DNA from: Accumulibacter sp.
GTDB taxonomy: Bacteria; Pseudomonadota; Gammaproteobacteria; Burkholderiales; Rhodocyclaceae
Assembly (NCBI GenBank): GCA_024235715.1
Contig: JACKLW010000012.1
Location: 18,756 to 82,755, forward strand
Reading direction: 5' to 3'
Length of the DNA: 64,000 nucleotides
Shown here piece after piece: positions 1-9,887 of this stretch (its first letter is position 1; each line of letters starts with the position of its first letter). A model generated the notes under the pieces. That model saw only the letters and a program-made list of their open reading frames with translations. It ran no database searches and had not been told where the DNA came from. Both the position numbers and the translations under genes were made by a program.

Positions 1-152
1 CCGTGTGTGGAGCGCACGATCTTGTCGTGCGCCCAGCGGTTGCGGTAGGCGTCCTCCCAGGTGCGGTCTTCACCGGTGGCGACGCCGTGGCCGTCCGAGA
101 AGGATTCGCGTGGTTGGGAGAAATAGCTCAGTCGATCGAGAAAGTGGCTCAT
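1..152 (-). CDS. narG: Respiratory nitrate reductase alpha subunit NarG, N-terminal end only
   Basis: Only the first 50 codons are inside the window. The peptide begins [13 protein letters not shown] and continues with a segment reading WEDAYRNRW and then [10 protein letters not shown], which is the conserved N-terminus of membrane-bound NarG just before its Fe-S cluster ligands. NarG is the molybdenum-cofactor catalytic subunit that reduces nitrate to nitrite on the cytoplasmic side of the inner membrane. The ATG at 152 has an AGGG ribosome binding site about 8 nt upstream. It lies 55 nt downstream of narK2, giving the order narK1-narK2-narG known from narK1K2GHJI operons in Pseudomonas and Paracoccus. 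The rest of the operon should lie beyond the left edge of the window. Confidence 0.93.
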   Translation of the reverse strand, partial: MSHFLDRLSYFSQPRESFSDGHGVATGEDRTWEDAYRNRWAHDKIVRSTH

Positions 153-207
153 AGGGGTTTCCCTGGAGAGGTGCGTTGGAAGCGTTTGACTGCAGGCAAG
201 CGGGTGT

Positions 208-1869
208 TCATGGATTCTTTACGTAGGCGTTGGCGCGCAGGTAGAACCACCAGTTGAGGAACAGGCACAGGCCGTAGAAGATGGCGAAACCGTACATTGC
301 CATCTGCGGCGTGCCGGCCTTGATCTGCTGCCCGATGACCACCGGCGCAATGAAGGCACCGTAGGCGGCGACGGCGGATGTCCAGCCGAGCACCGGACCG
401 GCCTGCTGACGGTCGAAGATGATGCCGATGCTGCGGAAAGTCGAGCCGTTGCCGATGCCGCTGGCCGCGAAGAGCACGATGAACAGCAGCATGAAGGGCA
501 GGAAGTACTGCTCGGGCGTCGCCGACTGGTAGGCCTGCATCATCACGTAGCCGACGGCCACCGAGGCCAGCACCATCGCCGCCGAGACCCATTGCGTGAC
601 GATCGAACCGCCGACCTTGTCGGAGATCCAGCCGCCGACCGGGCGGATCAGCGCGCCGACGAAGGGACCGATCCAGGCAAAAGCCAGCACCGCCGGCGCG
701 TTCGGGTTGCTCGCCGTGTGCTGCATGACACCAGCGGCATCGCGTACGTGGCTGATGCCGAAAATCACCTTCATCGACAGCGGCAAGGCCATCGAGAAGC
801 CGATGAACGAGCCGAAGGTGACGATGTAGAGAACGGTCATCGCCCAGGTGTGCTTGTTGTGAAAGATCTCGAACTGCTTGGCGACGCCCTCCTTCATCGG
901 GCCGAAGGCCGCCATTTTCATCACCAGCAGCGCCAGGACGATGTCCAGCGGAATGGCAACCCACATGTTGAGCAGGCCAAGCCCGGTGGGTGCCGGCAGG
1001 TACAGGTAGAGCATGAAGATCGACGGCACGAAGGCCAGCGAGTAGAGGTAGGTGATCTTGGCGAAGGCGGCGACAGGGTTGCCTGTGGCCGGCGAGATCG
1101 TCTTCAGATTGTTCATCCCCAACCAGCACAACGCCGCCAGCGGCACCAGCGACAGTACCCAGGCGAAACCGGCGTTCTGGATCCAGGTCTGCGTGCCGGC
1201 GGGGATCTTGCCGAAGATCCAGCCGCTGTCCTTGATCAGGGTCATCGGCTCACCGCCGAAGCTACCGAAGATGCCGAGGGTCATGACCAGCGGAATGACC
1301 ACCTGCATGGTCGTCACGCCGAAATTGCCGAGACCGGCGTTCAGTCCCAGACCGGTGCCCTGCAAGCGCTTCGGGAAGAACGTGCTGATGTTGGACATCG
1401 AGCTGGCGAAGTTGCCGCCGCCGACGCCCGACCACAGCGCCATCAGCTGGAAGGCCCACAGCGGCCAGTCCTTGTGTTGCAGAACGATGCCGGTACCGAT
1501 GGCCGGCGCGAGCAGCATCGCCGTCGTCAGGAAGATGGTATTGCGGCCCCCGGCCAGACGAATCAGGAACGATGCCGGAATGCGCATCGTCGCCCCGGCG
1601 ATGCCGGCGATGGCGGTCAGCGTGAACAGCTCCGGCTGCGTGAACGGGAAGCCGAGGTTGAGCATCTGCACGGTGATGATTCCCCACATGCCCCATACCG
1701 CGAAGCCACACAGCAGCGCCGGGATCGAGATCCACAGGTTGCGATAGGCAACGCGCTTGCCGGTGGATTCCCAGAAAGCTTCATCCTCGGGTCGCCAGTC
1801 GCTGATGTCTGCCGAACTGTGCCCGGCGCTTGCCTGTGAGGCGATTGTTTGCTGATTGGTCATCATCAT
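208..1869 (-). CDS. narK2: Nitrate/nitrite transporter, NarK2 (E. coli NarK-like) type
   Basis: This 553-residue major facilitator superfamily protein resembles E. coli NarK. It has the N-terminal WRPEDEAFW and [14 protein letters not shown] segment, then about 12 hydrophobic segments. A nitrate signature [19 protein letters not shown] lies in TM5, and the second signature region is around GGSIVTQW. Members of this group exchange nitrate for nitrite across the inner membrane. The start is ambiguous because three ATG codons are adjacent; the first was used. It sits between narK1 (120 nt upstream) and narG, so it is probably co-transcribed from the promoter before narK1. At 553 residues it is about 90 longer than E. 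coli NarK, mainly through longer loops. MFS assignment is certain; transport direction is inferred from the family. Confidence 0.93.
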   Translation of the reverse strand: MMMTNQQTIASQASAGHSSADISDWRPEDEAFWESTGKRVAYRNLWISIPALLCGFAVWGMWGIITVQMLNLGFPFTQPELFTLTAIAGIAGATMRIPASFLIRLAGGRNTIFLTTAMLLAPAIGTGIVLQHKDWPLWAFQLMALWSGVGGGNFASSMSNISTFFPKRLQGTGLGLNAGLGNFGVTTMQVVIPLVMTLGIFGSFGGEPMTLIKDSGWIFGKIPAGTQTWIQNAGFAWVLSLVPLAALCWLGMNNLKTISPATGNPVAAFAKITYLYSLAFVPSIFMLYLYLPAPTGLGLLNMWVAIPLDIVLALLVMKMAAFGPMKEGVAKQFEIFHNKHTWAMTVLYIVTFGSFIGFSMALPLSMKVIFGISHVRDAAGVMQHTASNPNAPAVLAFAWIGPFVGALIRPVGGWISDKVGGSIVTQWVSAAMVLASVAVGYVMMQAYQSATPEQYFLPFMLLFIVLFAASGIGNGSTFRSIGIIFDRQQAGPVLGWTSAVAAYGAFIAPVVIGQQIKAGTPQMAMYGFAIFYGLCLFLNWWFYLRANAYVKNP

Positions 1870-1988
1870 TCCAGTGTGCAGTGTGATCTTGCGTTGGGTG
1901 GCCGCCCGGAGCCACGCGTGTCCGGCCGAACCGCAGCGCGTGCTGCGTTTCCGGACGAGAGAGAACGGATAGCTGACGGAGCCGGGAC

Positions 1989-3263
1989 TCAGTTGAGGTT
2001 CATCGGCGCGGCGAGCGGCTCCTTGCTGTTCTGTGCCGCGCTCATCGGCCGCACTTCAGTGAAGTACATCCACATCAGCGACACCCAGACGATCCCGAAC
2101 ATCAGCATGAAGGCGGACGAACGCAGACCGGTCAGGTCCACCAGGGCGCCGAAAAGGATCGGCAGGATGAAGCCCCCCATACCGCCAGCAAGGCCAACGA
2201 CGCCGGAAACCACACCGATGTTATGCGGGTAGTCGTCCGAGATGTACTTGAACACCGACGCCTTGCCGATGGCAAAAGAGATGCCCATGGTGAACATGAG
2301 GATCGTGAACACCGTCGGGTTGAGCCCGACATGAAAGGTCTTCGGCCCGGACACCGTGTGAATGGTGAAGTCGCTCTGCGGATAGGAGAGAAAGAAGAGG
2401 CATACCAGTGACACCCACAGAACCCACCAGGTGACCGAGTGCGCGCCGTACTTGTCGGAGAACCAGCCGCCGACGGCACGCAACAAGCCACCGGGGACGC
2501 TGAACCCGGCGGCCAGCAGGGCCGCCAGCCGAATGTCGAAACCGTACTCGCTGATGTAGTACTTGGTCATCCACAGCGACAGGGCGACGAAGCCGCCAAA
2601 GACGATCGAGTAGTACTGGCTGTAGCGCCAGACGGCCGGGTCCTTGAGCGCCGCCAGCTGCTCCTTGATGGTAACTTTCGCCGCACCGGCGGTATGGTCC
2701 TGGTCGGTGAAGGTGAACATCCAGAACAGCAGCGTCGTCACCAGCATGAGGATCGCATAGACCTGCGGGACCCTTTCCCAGCCGTATGCGACGACGATCG
2801 TCGGCGCCACCAGCTTGGTAATCGCAGCACCGGTATTGCCGGCGCCGAAGATGCCCATGGCAAAGCCCTGGCGGCTCCTCGGGAACCAGCGTGCGCAATA
2901 GGCGATGCCGACGGTGAAGGAGCCTCCCGTGACGCCGACGAACAGGCCGGTGACCAGGAACTGCCAGAACTCGGTGGCCCAGGAAATCATCCAGATGGGA
3001 ATCACCGTCGACAGCATCAGCACGAAAAATACCAGGCGGCCGCCGAAGCGGTCGGTCCACATGCCCAGCGGCAAACGGATAAGTGACCCGGTGAGCACCG
3101 GCATGGCCACCAGGATGCCGAACTCCGTTTCATTGAGGCCGAGTGACTGCTTGATCGGGATGCCGATCACGGCGAACATCATCCACACCATGAAACAGAC
3201 CGTGAATGCAGTGGTGCTCGAGGCCACGACTGACCACTGCTTGTACTTTTCCGAAGCCACCAC
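1989..3263 (-). CDS. narK1: Nitrate transporter, NarK1 type (MFS)
   Basis: This 424-residue MFS permease is of the shorter NarK1 class, which usually imports nitrate with protons. It has about 12 transmembrane segments, an MFS loop 2-3 motif (GMWTDRFGGR) and nitrate-signature-like stretches TGGSFTVGIAYCARWFP and GLAGGMGGF. The start is a GTG at 3263 preceded closely by GAGGGGG; a second GTG follows directly. It is the first gene of the narK1-narK2-narG run. A NarK1/NarK2 pair can supply nitrate at the onset of denitrification and then run antiport with nitrite. The function is assigned from family and context. Confidence 0.92.
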   Translation of the reverse strand: MVASEKYKQWSVVASSTTAFTVCFMVWMMFAVIGIPIKQSLGLNETEFGILVAMPVLTGSLIRLPLGMWTDRFGGRLVFFVLMLSTVIPIWMISWATEFWQFLVTGLFVGVTGGSFTVGIAYCARWFPRSRQGFAMGIFGAGNTGAAITKLVAPTIVVAYGWERVPQVYAILMLVTTLLFWMFTFTDQDHTAGAAKVTIKEQLAALKDPAVWRYSQYYSIVFGGFVALSLWMTKYYISEYGFDIRLAALLAAGFSVPGGLLRAVGGWFSDKYGAHSVTWWVLWVSLVCLFFLSYPQSDFTIHTVSGPKTFHVGLNPTVFTILMFTMGISFAIGKASVFKYISDDYPHNIGVVSGVVGLAGGMGGFILPILFGALVDLTGLRSSAFMLMFGIVWVSLMWMYFTEVRPMSAAQNSKEPLAAPMNLN

Positions 3264-3295
3264 CCACCCCCTCTGTTGGTTACATGATGGAGCTG

Positions 3296-3337
3296 AGTCT
3301 AGGGCGGCAAATTCGCCTCCGCCTTGATTTGCGTCAA
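3296..3337 (-). promoter_or_regulatory. FNR/DNR-type box and -10 element for the nar operon
   Basis: Read on the minus strand, 3337-3324 is TTGACGCAAATCAA, one mismatch from the FNR/ANR/DNR consensus TTGAT-N4-ATCAA. A -10-like hexamer TAGACT lies at 3301-3296. With a start site about 12 nt downstream of that hexamer (near 3289), the box centre falls at -41.5, exactly the class II FNR activator position. The narK1 GTG is about 26 nt further on. This predicts anaerobic, possibly NO-responsive, control of the nitrate genes. The elements are seen directly; the regulator identity (FNR or DNR) is inferred. Confidence 0.75.
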
Positions 3338-3505
3338 GCGAATTCGGGCGTTGTTCAACGGCAGGAGGCTATTGTTTTGCGGCGCAGCATGGCGCAATTG
3401 CAGATCGATTTCTTCTGGCTGGCGCTTGCGATGTCCGGCGATCATGGCAGCGGCACGGACGGACGTGCGGCGTCCCGCAAACGGGCCTCTCTGGCGGTAC
3501 GACGA

Positions 3506-4840
3506 CTACTGCAGCGCCCCCGCTGACAGCGGTCTGCCGGCGGGCAGCGGGCGCGTGCCGGCGGGCAGGGTGAATTGTGCGTTCGGGGTAAGGCTTTTCC
3601 CGCGCACGGAACCCGGCGAGGCGGCCTTGCCCCACAGCGGCGAGTTGTTCGGCAGACGGAACAGCGGGCCGTCGCCGTCGGCGAGCATGGCGCGGTTGAT
3701 GACCTCGTTGCCGTCGTAGCGACCGGGCGCCTGCGGCGCGAAGACGCCATGGCCGACAAGCAGGTTGTTGAGCGCCCAGACCTCGGTTCCCGGTGGCAAC
3801 TTGTCCGCCCAGACATGCAGGAAGCGTCCGCCGGGGTGGGGATCGAAGAGCGTGTTGTGGGCCAGGTAGAGTGCGTTGTCCGGCCAGCGCTGACCTTCGG
3901 CGCCGTAGGACACCACGTCCGGATTGTCGGTCTGGTCGCTCTGCCCGATGACGTTGCCGATCACCCACGCCAGGCCGCCATTCGGGAACTCCAGCTCGTA
4001 CGAGGCGCGACCCCTCGGGCCATCGACCAGCAGGTTGTAGAGGATGACGCTTTCGCGCGCCCGCGACTTGATCAGATGCCCCAGATAACCCTGCTGGAAG
4101 CGGCTGCCCCTGACGCTGAGGCGTTCGATGCTGCCGGCGTAGAGCAGGTGGTGCAGCGAGCCGGCGTGCTTGGGTGCCTCGCCGAACTCGCTGTCCTCGA
4201 CCTCGAGTACGGCATCGGCGAAATTGCTGGTCAGAATGCCCATCTCGTTGTCGAAGAAGCCACAGCGGACGACGCGCAGGTGACCTTTTTCAAAGCGGAT
4301 GCCGGCGCCGTTGCCATCCGGGACGCGCGCGCCGCGAAACTCGACGTTCTCGATCAGCATCTCGGCGTCACGCACCACCCACAGCGCCTTGCCTTCGGCG
4401 CTGGCGCCGTCGGCAATCAGCACCGGGCGCTTGCCGCTGCCCCTGATCGTCAGCCGGCCCTGCGTCCAGACGACGGCCTGCTGGCGATACTCGCCGGGCC
4501 GGATCTCGATGGTGTCGCCGTCATGCGCGATCTTCGCTGCGTCCTGGATGCTGCGGATCTCCTCCTGCGGCCCGACGACTATGATCCTGCCGCTCGCTGC
4601 AGCGCCCTGGGCGTTCCTGTCAGGGGACTTGCCCGGCACCGCCTTGCTGCCGGCAGCGGAAGCGTCGGCCGATGCGCCTGCCGGGGCCTCGGGGGGCGTC
4701 CTGACCACTTCCAGCTGCCCCTGGGCATTGCGCCGGAGGTGGCCCATTTCGCTGGATTCCGACGGCAGCTGGTCGGCGAACGCCGGGGCGACCAGCAGGT
4801 TCAGTACCAGTACGGCTGCGCAGCGTCTTGCATGCTCCAT
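3506..4840 (-). CDS. Secreted right-handed parallel beta-helix protein
   Basis: This 444-residue protein starts at ATG 4840, with AGGGGAG 6 nt upstream; a longer upstream reading frame lacks a signal. Residues 1-22 form a signal peptide (MEHARRC, hydrophobic core, then APAFA). A low-complexity Ala/Pro/Ser linker follows. From about residue 90 there is a series of short strands typical of pectate-lyase-like or NosD-like beta helices (IQDAAKIAHDGDTIEIRPGEY, IRGSGKRPVL, IENVEFRGA, LRVVRCGFFDNE). No carbohydrate-active catalytic triad could be identified. It probably acts in the periplasm or outside the cell, binding or cleaving a polymer. It is transcribed toward narK1 but lies upstream of the nar promoter, so it is probably a separate unit. 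Confidence 0.75.
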   Translation of the reverse strand: MEHARRCAAVLVLNLLVAPAFADQLPSESSEMGHLRRNAQGQLEVVRTPPEAPAGASADASAAGSKAVPGKSPDRNAQGAAASGRIIVVGPQEEIRSIQDAAKIAHDGDTIEIRPGEYRQQAVVWTQGRLTIRGSGKRPVLIADGASAEGKALWVVRDAEMLIENVEFRGARVPDGNGAGIRFEKGHLRVVRCGFFDNEMGILTSNFADAVLEVEDSEFGEAPKHAGSLHHLLYAGSIERLSVRGSRFQQGYLGHLIKSRARESVILYNLLVDGPRGRASYELEFPNGGLAWVIGNVIGQSDQTDNPDVVSYGAEGQRWPDNALYLAHNTLFDPHPGGRFLHVWADKLPPGTEVWALNNLLVGHGVFAPQAPGRYDGNEVINRAMLADGDGPLFRLPNNSPLWGKAASPGSVRGKSLTPNAQFTLPAGTRPLPAGRPLSAGALQ

Positions 4841-4935
4841 TGTTCTCCCCTGTCCGGTTTTCCTGCGTCGGTGATGGTCGGATTCTCGCCGATCTGCCGC
4901 CGGTCCGGCAATCGCCGTCGACGGGAGGAAGCGCG

Positions 4936-6837
4936 CTAGAGCTCGACCTGCGAGCCCAGCTCGACGACGCGGTTGGGGGGAATCTTGAAGTAGCCGGTCA
5001 CGCTTTCCGCGTTGCGAAACATCCAGGTGAACAGGATCTGCCGCCACCGCACCATCGGCAGACGCCTGGAAAGCGGTTGCCGGACGACCGTCTCACGACC
5101 GAGGAAGAACGAGGTTTCCATCATCTCGAAATCCATTCCCTGTGCGGCGCACAGTTCCAGGGCACGCGGCAGGTCGGGTTCGTCGCTGAAGCCATAGCGG
5201 ACGAAGACCCGGTGAAATCCTGCAGACAATGCTTCGATGCGCACGCGCTCGCTGTCGGGGATATGTGGCTCGTCCACCATGTCGACGTGCAACAGTACGA
5301 CGCGCTCGTGCAATACCTTGTTGTGGTAGAGGTTGTGCAACAGTGCGCGCGGCACGCCTGCCGGCGTCCCGGTCAGGAAGATGCCGGTGCCCCCGACCCG
5401 CTGCGGGCCGCTGCTGCCGATGCTGACCAGAAAAGCGTCGAGCGGCATCGAATCCTCCGCCAAGCGCTCGGCGAGCAGTCGACGGCCAAGCCTCCAGGTG
5501 GACAACAGCACAAAGACGCTGGCGCCCAGCGCCAGCGGGAACCAGCCGCCGTCGAGAACCTTGATCACGTTGGCCGAAAAGAAAGCGAAATCGACGACCA
5601 CGAAGAAAACCAGGAACAGGACGGCACGCGGCCAGCTCCAGTTCCATAGTGCGCGCACGACGACAAAGGCAAGAATGGTATCGATCATCATCGTCAGCGT
5701 GACCGCGATACCGTAGGCGGAAGCGAGGTTGGTCGACGACCGGAATCCGAGCACGACGGCGATCACCGCCAGCAGCAGCAGCCAGTTGATGTTCGGAACG
5801 TAGATCTGACCTTTTTCGTGCTTCGAGGTGAACTTCACCCGGATGCGCGGACAATAGCCGAGCTGCATCGCCTGGCTGGTCAGCGAAAAAGCGCCGGAAA
5901 TCACCGCCTGAGAAGCGATCACGGTGGCAACCGTGGCCAAGATGACCAGTGGCATGCGCAGAAAGGCGGCCGGCGCCATCAGGAAGAAGGGATGCTCAAC
6001 GGCCGTCGGGTCGGCAAGGATCAGCGCCCCCTGGCCGAGATAGTTGAGATACAGGAGGGGAAACACACAGCCGAACCAGGCCCACTTGATCGATCGCCGC
6101 CCGAAATGGCCCATGTCGGCATACAGCGCTTCGCCGCCGGTGATGGCGAGCACTACCGAGCCCAGTGCAAGATAGGCAAGGTCTTCGTGTTCGATGATGA
6201 AACGCAGCGCATACGAGGGATTGATGGCCAGCAGGACATAGGGATGCTCGATCACGTTCCACAGACCCATCGCGCCGAGAGTGGCGAACCAGAACAACAT
6301 CACCGGACCGAACAAGGCGCCGACGGTTGCCGTACCGTGGCGCTGAAAGACGAACAGCGCCACCAGGATGGTGATGGTGATCGGCAGGACATAGTCCTTG
6401 AGCAGTGGCGTCGCCACTTCGAGGCCCTCGATTGCTGCAAGGACCGACATTGCCGGCGTGATCACCGCGTCGCCGTAAAAAAGCGCGGCGCCGAAGATTC
6501 CCAGCAGGGACAGCATCCACAGGACGCGCGGCGAAGCATTCGCCGTGCGTAGAGCCAGTGCCGTCAGGGCCATGATGCCGCCCTCGCCCTTGTTGTCGGC
6601 GCGCATGATGAACAGCACGTATTTCAGTGAAACAGTGATCGTCAGCGCCCAGAAAACGAGCGAGAGAATCCCCAGGACGCTATCGACATTGATCGGCAGC
6701 GGATGATGGCCACCGAAAACCTCCTTCATCGTGTACAGGGGGCTGGTGCCGATGTCGCCAAAGACGACGCCCATCGCTGCCAGCGCGGTCGCTGCCAGGC
6801 GTGGCCTGCCGCCCTGCGTGGCGCCGTCGGTGCTCAT
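4936..6837 (-). CDS. kup: Low-affinity potassium transporter Kup
   Basis: This 633-residue protein belongs to the KUP/HAK/KT family of proton-coupled K+ uptake permeases. The diagnostic GDIGTSPLYT stretch is at residues 27-36. About 12 membrane segments follow (to about residue 450), then a roughly 180-residue cytoplasmic C-terminal domain ending in VVELGSQVEL, which is the usual Kup terminus. Length matches the family. The ATG at 6837 has a GGAGG ribosome site just upstream. It is divergent from the CorA-like gene across a 362-nt gap, and the two ion transporters may be functionally related by context only. Confidence 0.95.
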   Translation of the reverse strand: MSTDGATQGGRPRLAATALAAMGVVFGDIGTSPLYTMKEVFGGHHPLPINVDSVLGILSLVFWALTITVSLKYVLFIMRADNKGEGGIMALTALALRTANASPRVLWMLSLLGIFGAALFYGDAVITPAMSVLAAIEGLEVATPLLKDYVLPITITILVALFVFQRHGTATVGALFGPVMLFWFATLGAMGLWNVIEHPYVLLAINPSYALRFIIEHEDLAYLALGSVVLAITGGEALYADMGHFGRRSIKWAWFGCVFPLLYLNYLGQGALILADPTAVEHPFFLMAPAAFLRMPLVILATVATVIASQAVISGAFSLTSQAMQLGYCPRIRVKFTSKHEKGQIYVPNINWLLLLAVIAVVLGFRSSTNLASAYGIAVTLTMMIDTILAFVVVRALWNWSWPRAVLFLVFFVVVDFAFFSANVIKVLDGGWFPLALGASVFVLLSTWRLGRRLLAERLAEDSMPLDAFLVSIGSSGPQRVGGTGIFLTGTPAGVPRALLHNLYHNKVLHERVVLLHVDMVDEPHIPDSERVRIEALSAGFHRVFVRYGFSDEPDLPRALELCAAQGMDFEMMETSFFLGRETVVRQPLSRRLPMVRWRQILFTWMFRNAESVTGYFKIPPNRVVELGSQVEL

Positions 6838-7199
6838 TGCCGCCTCCTGGAAGTCTGCTCGCGATGCCGTTTGCCGTGTAGCCCACGGCCTGAAAGCGGG
6901 TCATGCAGACAGTGGCTTCCTGCAAGCACGCGGCTTTTTCCGAGGTCCGCACAAGGCCCTTGTCGGCCGCTGCAGCGCCACCAGGAAGGAAGGATTCCAG
7001 GACGCATGCAAACCGGCAACAAGGATAGAAAGGCCGCCGCGACAACGCAAGCAAATTCGCTGTCGGGGGGCTCTGGAAGGCACGATTTGATGTTTTTTGG
7101 ATTGACAATAAAAGGGGCCAAATGGACACGCTCTTCCTTTCTGGCGGTGCTAAACTCACGCCCCTTGTCCTGCTGCATTTTGATCGGGGAGGTAAGGCC
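6838..7199. other. Divergent intergenic region between kup and the CorA-like gene
   Basis: No convincing protein gene is seen in these 362 bases. Short reading frames across it have no ribosome site and no recognisable sequence. It must hold two divergent promoters. On the plus strand an extended -10-like TGCTAAACT occurs at 7149-7156 and a lone TTGACA at 7102-7107, but these two are too far apart to form one promoter. The ribosome site GGGGAGG at 7186-7192 belongs to the CorA-like gene. Confidence 0.45.
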
Positions 7200-8588
7200 T
7201 TGAACGAAGAAAGAAAGCTGCTTGCGCCGGACGCACTGGCGAAAGGCCTTGCCGACGTCCATCTCAGCGAGGTGCGTTCACTGCTCTCGCTGCAGAAGCG
7301 CGTGGAAGAACTCGTCGAACCGCTGTTGCGCGAGCAGGAGACCCCGTCCCTCGACGAAGCGAGCAACGAAATCCAGCAGCAGTATCGCCGCGAACTGCGC
7401 AACAAGCTCAGGGTGATGCCGGCCAATGAAGTCGCCTACATTCTCGAATCCCTGGAAGCCAACGAGCGGCTGATCGTCTGGGAGGAGGTCAAGGAAGGCG
7501 CCGACCCGATCCTGGCACTGCTCCCGGACGACGTCCTCGAGGAGTTGATCGACGACAGCCATTACCGCAACGAGAAGACGGCGATCACGGCTTTCGAGCT
7601 GCGTGACGGCCACCTGCGCCAGTTCTCGGTAAGCCGCCCCGAGGATCTGCAGAACGTGATGCCGATCTGGGTGGACCTGATCGCGCCAACGAAGAAGATT
7701 CGCGGCTGGATCGGCAGCCGCTTCGACGTCGACCTGCCCGACCCCGGCAACCTGACCGACCTCGAAGCCAGTGCGCGCTTCTACGTCGATGAAGAGGGGC
7801 ACACGCACCTGCATTCGGACTTCCTGCTCGACACCAAGGAAGAGTCGCACAACGTACCGGTGGCCCTGATTCTGAAGAACGATGTCCTGTTTACGATACG
7901 TACCGAGGAACTGCCGGTGTTCCGCCTGCAGCGGGCGCGGGCGCGCACCCGGCCAGGCTATGTCACCGACGGCAAGGACATTCTTCTGGACCTCTACGCG
8001 GCAGGTGTGGAGTACTCGGCGAACGCGCTGGAGGACGTCTACACCGAACTCGAGAGGGTCGGCCGGCAGGTGCTGCGCTCGCACGTCACCGACCAGGAAG
8101 CAACCGAGATTCTGACCGCGGTTTCCGAAGCCGAGGACCTCAACGGGCGCACCCGCCGCAACGTGCTGGATACCCGGCGCGCGCTGTCGTTCCTGCTGCG
8201 CGGGCGATTCCTTCTTTCCGACGAGCAGTTGGCCGACGGCCGTGAAATCCTGCGCGACATCGAATCACTCGACGGCCACACGGCATTCCTGTTCAACAAG
8301 ATCAACTTTCTGATGGACGCCACGGACAGCGCGATAAACATCAACCAGAACAAGGACATCAAGCGTCTGACGGTTCTCAGCGTGATCTTCATGCCGATCA
8401 ACGTCATCGCCGGCATGGGCGGCATGTCGGAGTTCAGCATGGTGACCGAGGGCATTCCCTGGCAGATCGCCTACTCTGCCCTGGTCGTCGGCATGGTGGC
8501 GGTTGGCAGCTGCATGTATTACGGCCTGAAGCTTTTCGAGAAGCGCCGCATCCGCATCAACCGGGCGGCCCACCGCAGGACCGCCTGA
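7200..8588 (+). CDS. CorA-like divalent cation transporter with MgtE-N-like helical domain
   Basis: This protein has about 462 residues. I chose TTG at 7200 as start because a strong GGGGAGG site ends 7 nt before it; an ATG at 7122 in frame has none. An N-terminal helical region with a stretch like MPANEVAYILESLEANERL resembles the MgtE N domain. It is followed by a CorA cytoplasmic funnel and a long stalk helix, and by two C-terminal membrane segments. The loop after TM1, normally GMN in CorA Mg2+ channels, here reads INVIAGMGGMSEF, so the canonical Asn of GMN is not present. It is probably a CorA-superfamily relative whose ion selectivity cannot be deduced. It is convergent with hemL (12-nt gap). 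Confidence 0.82.
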   Translation: MNEERKLLAPDALAKGLADVHLSEVRSLLSLQKRVEELVEPLLREQETPSLDEASNEIQQQYRRELRNKLRVMPANEVAYILESLEANERLIVWEEVKEGADPILALLPDDVLEELIDDSHYRNEKTAITAFELRDGHLRQFSVSRPEDLQNVMPIWVDLIAPTKKIRGWIGSRFDVDLPDPGNLTDLEASARFYVDEEGHTHLHSDFLLDTKEESHNVPVALILKNDVLFTIRTEELPVFRLQRARARTRPGYVTDGKDILLDLYAAGVEYSANALEDVYTELERVGRQVLRSHVTDQEATEILTAVSEAEDLNGRTRRNVLDTRRALSFLLRGRFLLSDEQLADGREILRDIESLDGHTAFLFNKINFLMDATDSAININQNKDIKRLTVLSVIFMPINVIAGMGGMSEFSMVTEGIPWQIAYSALVVGMVAVGSCMYYGLKLFEKRRIRINRAAHRRTA

Positions 8589-8600
8589 CGCCGGCGACGA

Positions 8601-9887
8601 TCACCAGCCCCTGAAAACCGCTTCGGCTGCGGCGACCGTGGCGGCGATGTCCGCCTCTGCGTGGGCCGCCGAAACGAAGCCCGCTTCGAAGGCGGCGGGA
8701 GCAAAGTAGTGGCCGGCGTCGAGCATGCCGTGGAAGAAGCGGTTGAAGGCCTGCAGATCGCAGCTCATCACCTCCGCGTAGCTTTGCGGACACTCGGAAC
8801 GGAAATAGACGCCGAACATGCCGCCCACCGCCTGCGCTGAAAACGGCACGCCGTTGCGGCGTGCGGCGTCCAGCAATCCGTCGGTGAGCTGTCGCGTACG
8901 CTGCCCCAGCTGCTCGTAAAAGCCGGCCGCGCGCAGCCGCTTCAGGGTCGCCAGGCCGGCGGCGACGGCGACTGGATTGCCGGACAGGGTACCCGCCTGG
9001 TAGACCGGCCCGAGGGGTGCAACCTTGCTCATGATCTCGCTGCGCCCGCCGAAGGCACCGACCGGCATGCCGCCGCCGATCACCTTGCCGAGCGTGGTCA
9101 GGTCCGGCGTGATGCCGTAGAGCCCCTGCGCACCCCTGGCACCGACGCGGAAACCGGTCATCACCTCGTCGAAGATCAGCACGGCGCCGTGCTGGCTGCA
9201 CAGCTCGCGCAGCGCCTGCAGGAATTCCGGCCGTGGCGTGACCAGGTTCATGTTGCCGGCAACCGGTTCGACGATCACCGCGGCAATCTGCGCACCGTGC
9301 TCGGCAAACGCCGCCGCGAGGCCGGCGCTGTCGTTGTAGTCGAGAACCATGGTGTGCCGGGCGACATCCGCCGGCACTCCCGCCGAACTCGGATTGCCGA
9401 GCGTCAGCATCCCCGAGCCGGCCTTGACCAGCAGGCTGTCCGAATGGCCATGATAGCAACCCTCGAACTTGATCAGCAGGTCGCGGCCGGTGTAGCCGCG
9501 CGCCAGCCGAATGGCGCTCATCGTCGCCTCGGTCCCTGAACTGACCAGGCGAACCATTTCCAGAGACGGCAGCAACTCGCACAGCAGGTCGGCCATGTCG
9601 ACCTCGCTTTCGGTCGGTGCGCCGAAGGACAGTCCCTTCAGCGTCGCTTCCTGCACTGCGGCGATCACCTCCGGGTGGGCGTGGCCGAGAATCAGCGGCC
9701 CCCAGGAACCGACGTAATCGACGTAGCGCTTGCCGTCGGCGTCGGTGACGTGGGCACCGGAACCGGCAACGAAAAAGCGCGGCGTGCCGCCGACCGAACG
9801 GAAGGCGCGCACCGGCGAGTTGACGCCGCCGGGAATGTGCTTCTGGGCGCGCTCAAAGAGTTGCTGATTTTGGGAGATCACGAGCAT
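8601..9887 (-). CDS. hemL: Glutamate-1-semialdehyde 2,1-aminomutase
   Basis: This 428-residue class III aminotransferase-fold enzyme converts glutamate-1-semialdehyde to 5-aminolevulinate in the C5 route to tetrapyrroles. The N-terminus [12 protein letters not shown], the substrate loop [13 protein letters not shown] and the PLP-lysine region [18 protein letters not shown] are all conserved. Length is normal for HemL. The ATG at 9887 follows GAGGAAA closely and overlaps the end of thiE by 35 nt, indicating translational coupling. A GTG two codons further in is an alternative start. It is the last gene of thiD-thiE-hemL. Confidence 0.96.
   Translation of the reverse strand: MLVISQNQQLFERAQKHIPGGVNSPVRAFRSVGGTPRFFVAGSGAHVTDADGKRYVDYVGSWGPLILGHAHPEVIAAVQEATLKGLSFGAPTESEVDMADLLCELLPSLEMVRLVSSGTEATMSAIRLARGYTGRDLLIKFEGCYHGHSDSLLVKAGSGMLTLGNPSSAGVPADVARHTMVLDYNDSAGLAAAFAEHGAQIAAVIVEPVAGNMNLVTPRPEFLQALRELCSQHGAVLIFDEVMTGFRVGARGAQGLYGITPDLTTLGKVIGGGMPVGAFGGRSEIMSKVAPLGPVYQAGTLSGNPVAVAAGLATLKRLRAAGFYEQLGQRTRQLTDGLLDAARRNGVPFSAQAVGGMFGVYFRSECPQSYAEVMSCDLQAFNRFFHGMLDAGHYFAPAAFEAGFVSAAHAEADIAATVAAAEAVFRGW

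Noticed and set aside
592-1839. 415-codon plus-strand frame
   Set aside because: Antisense to narK2; composition typical of a shadow frame.
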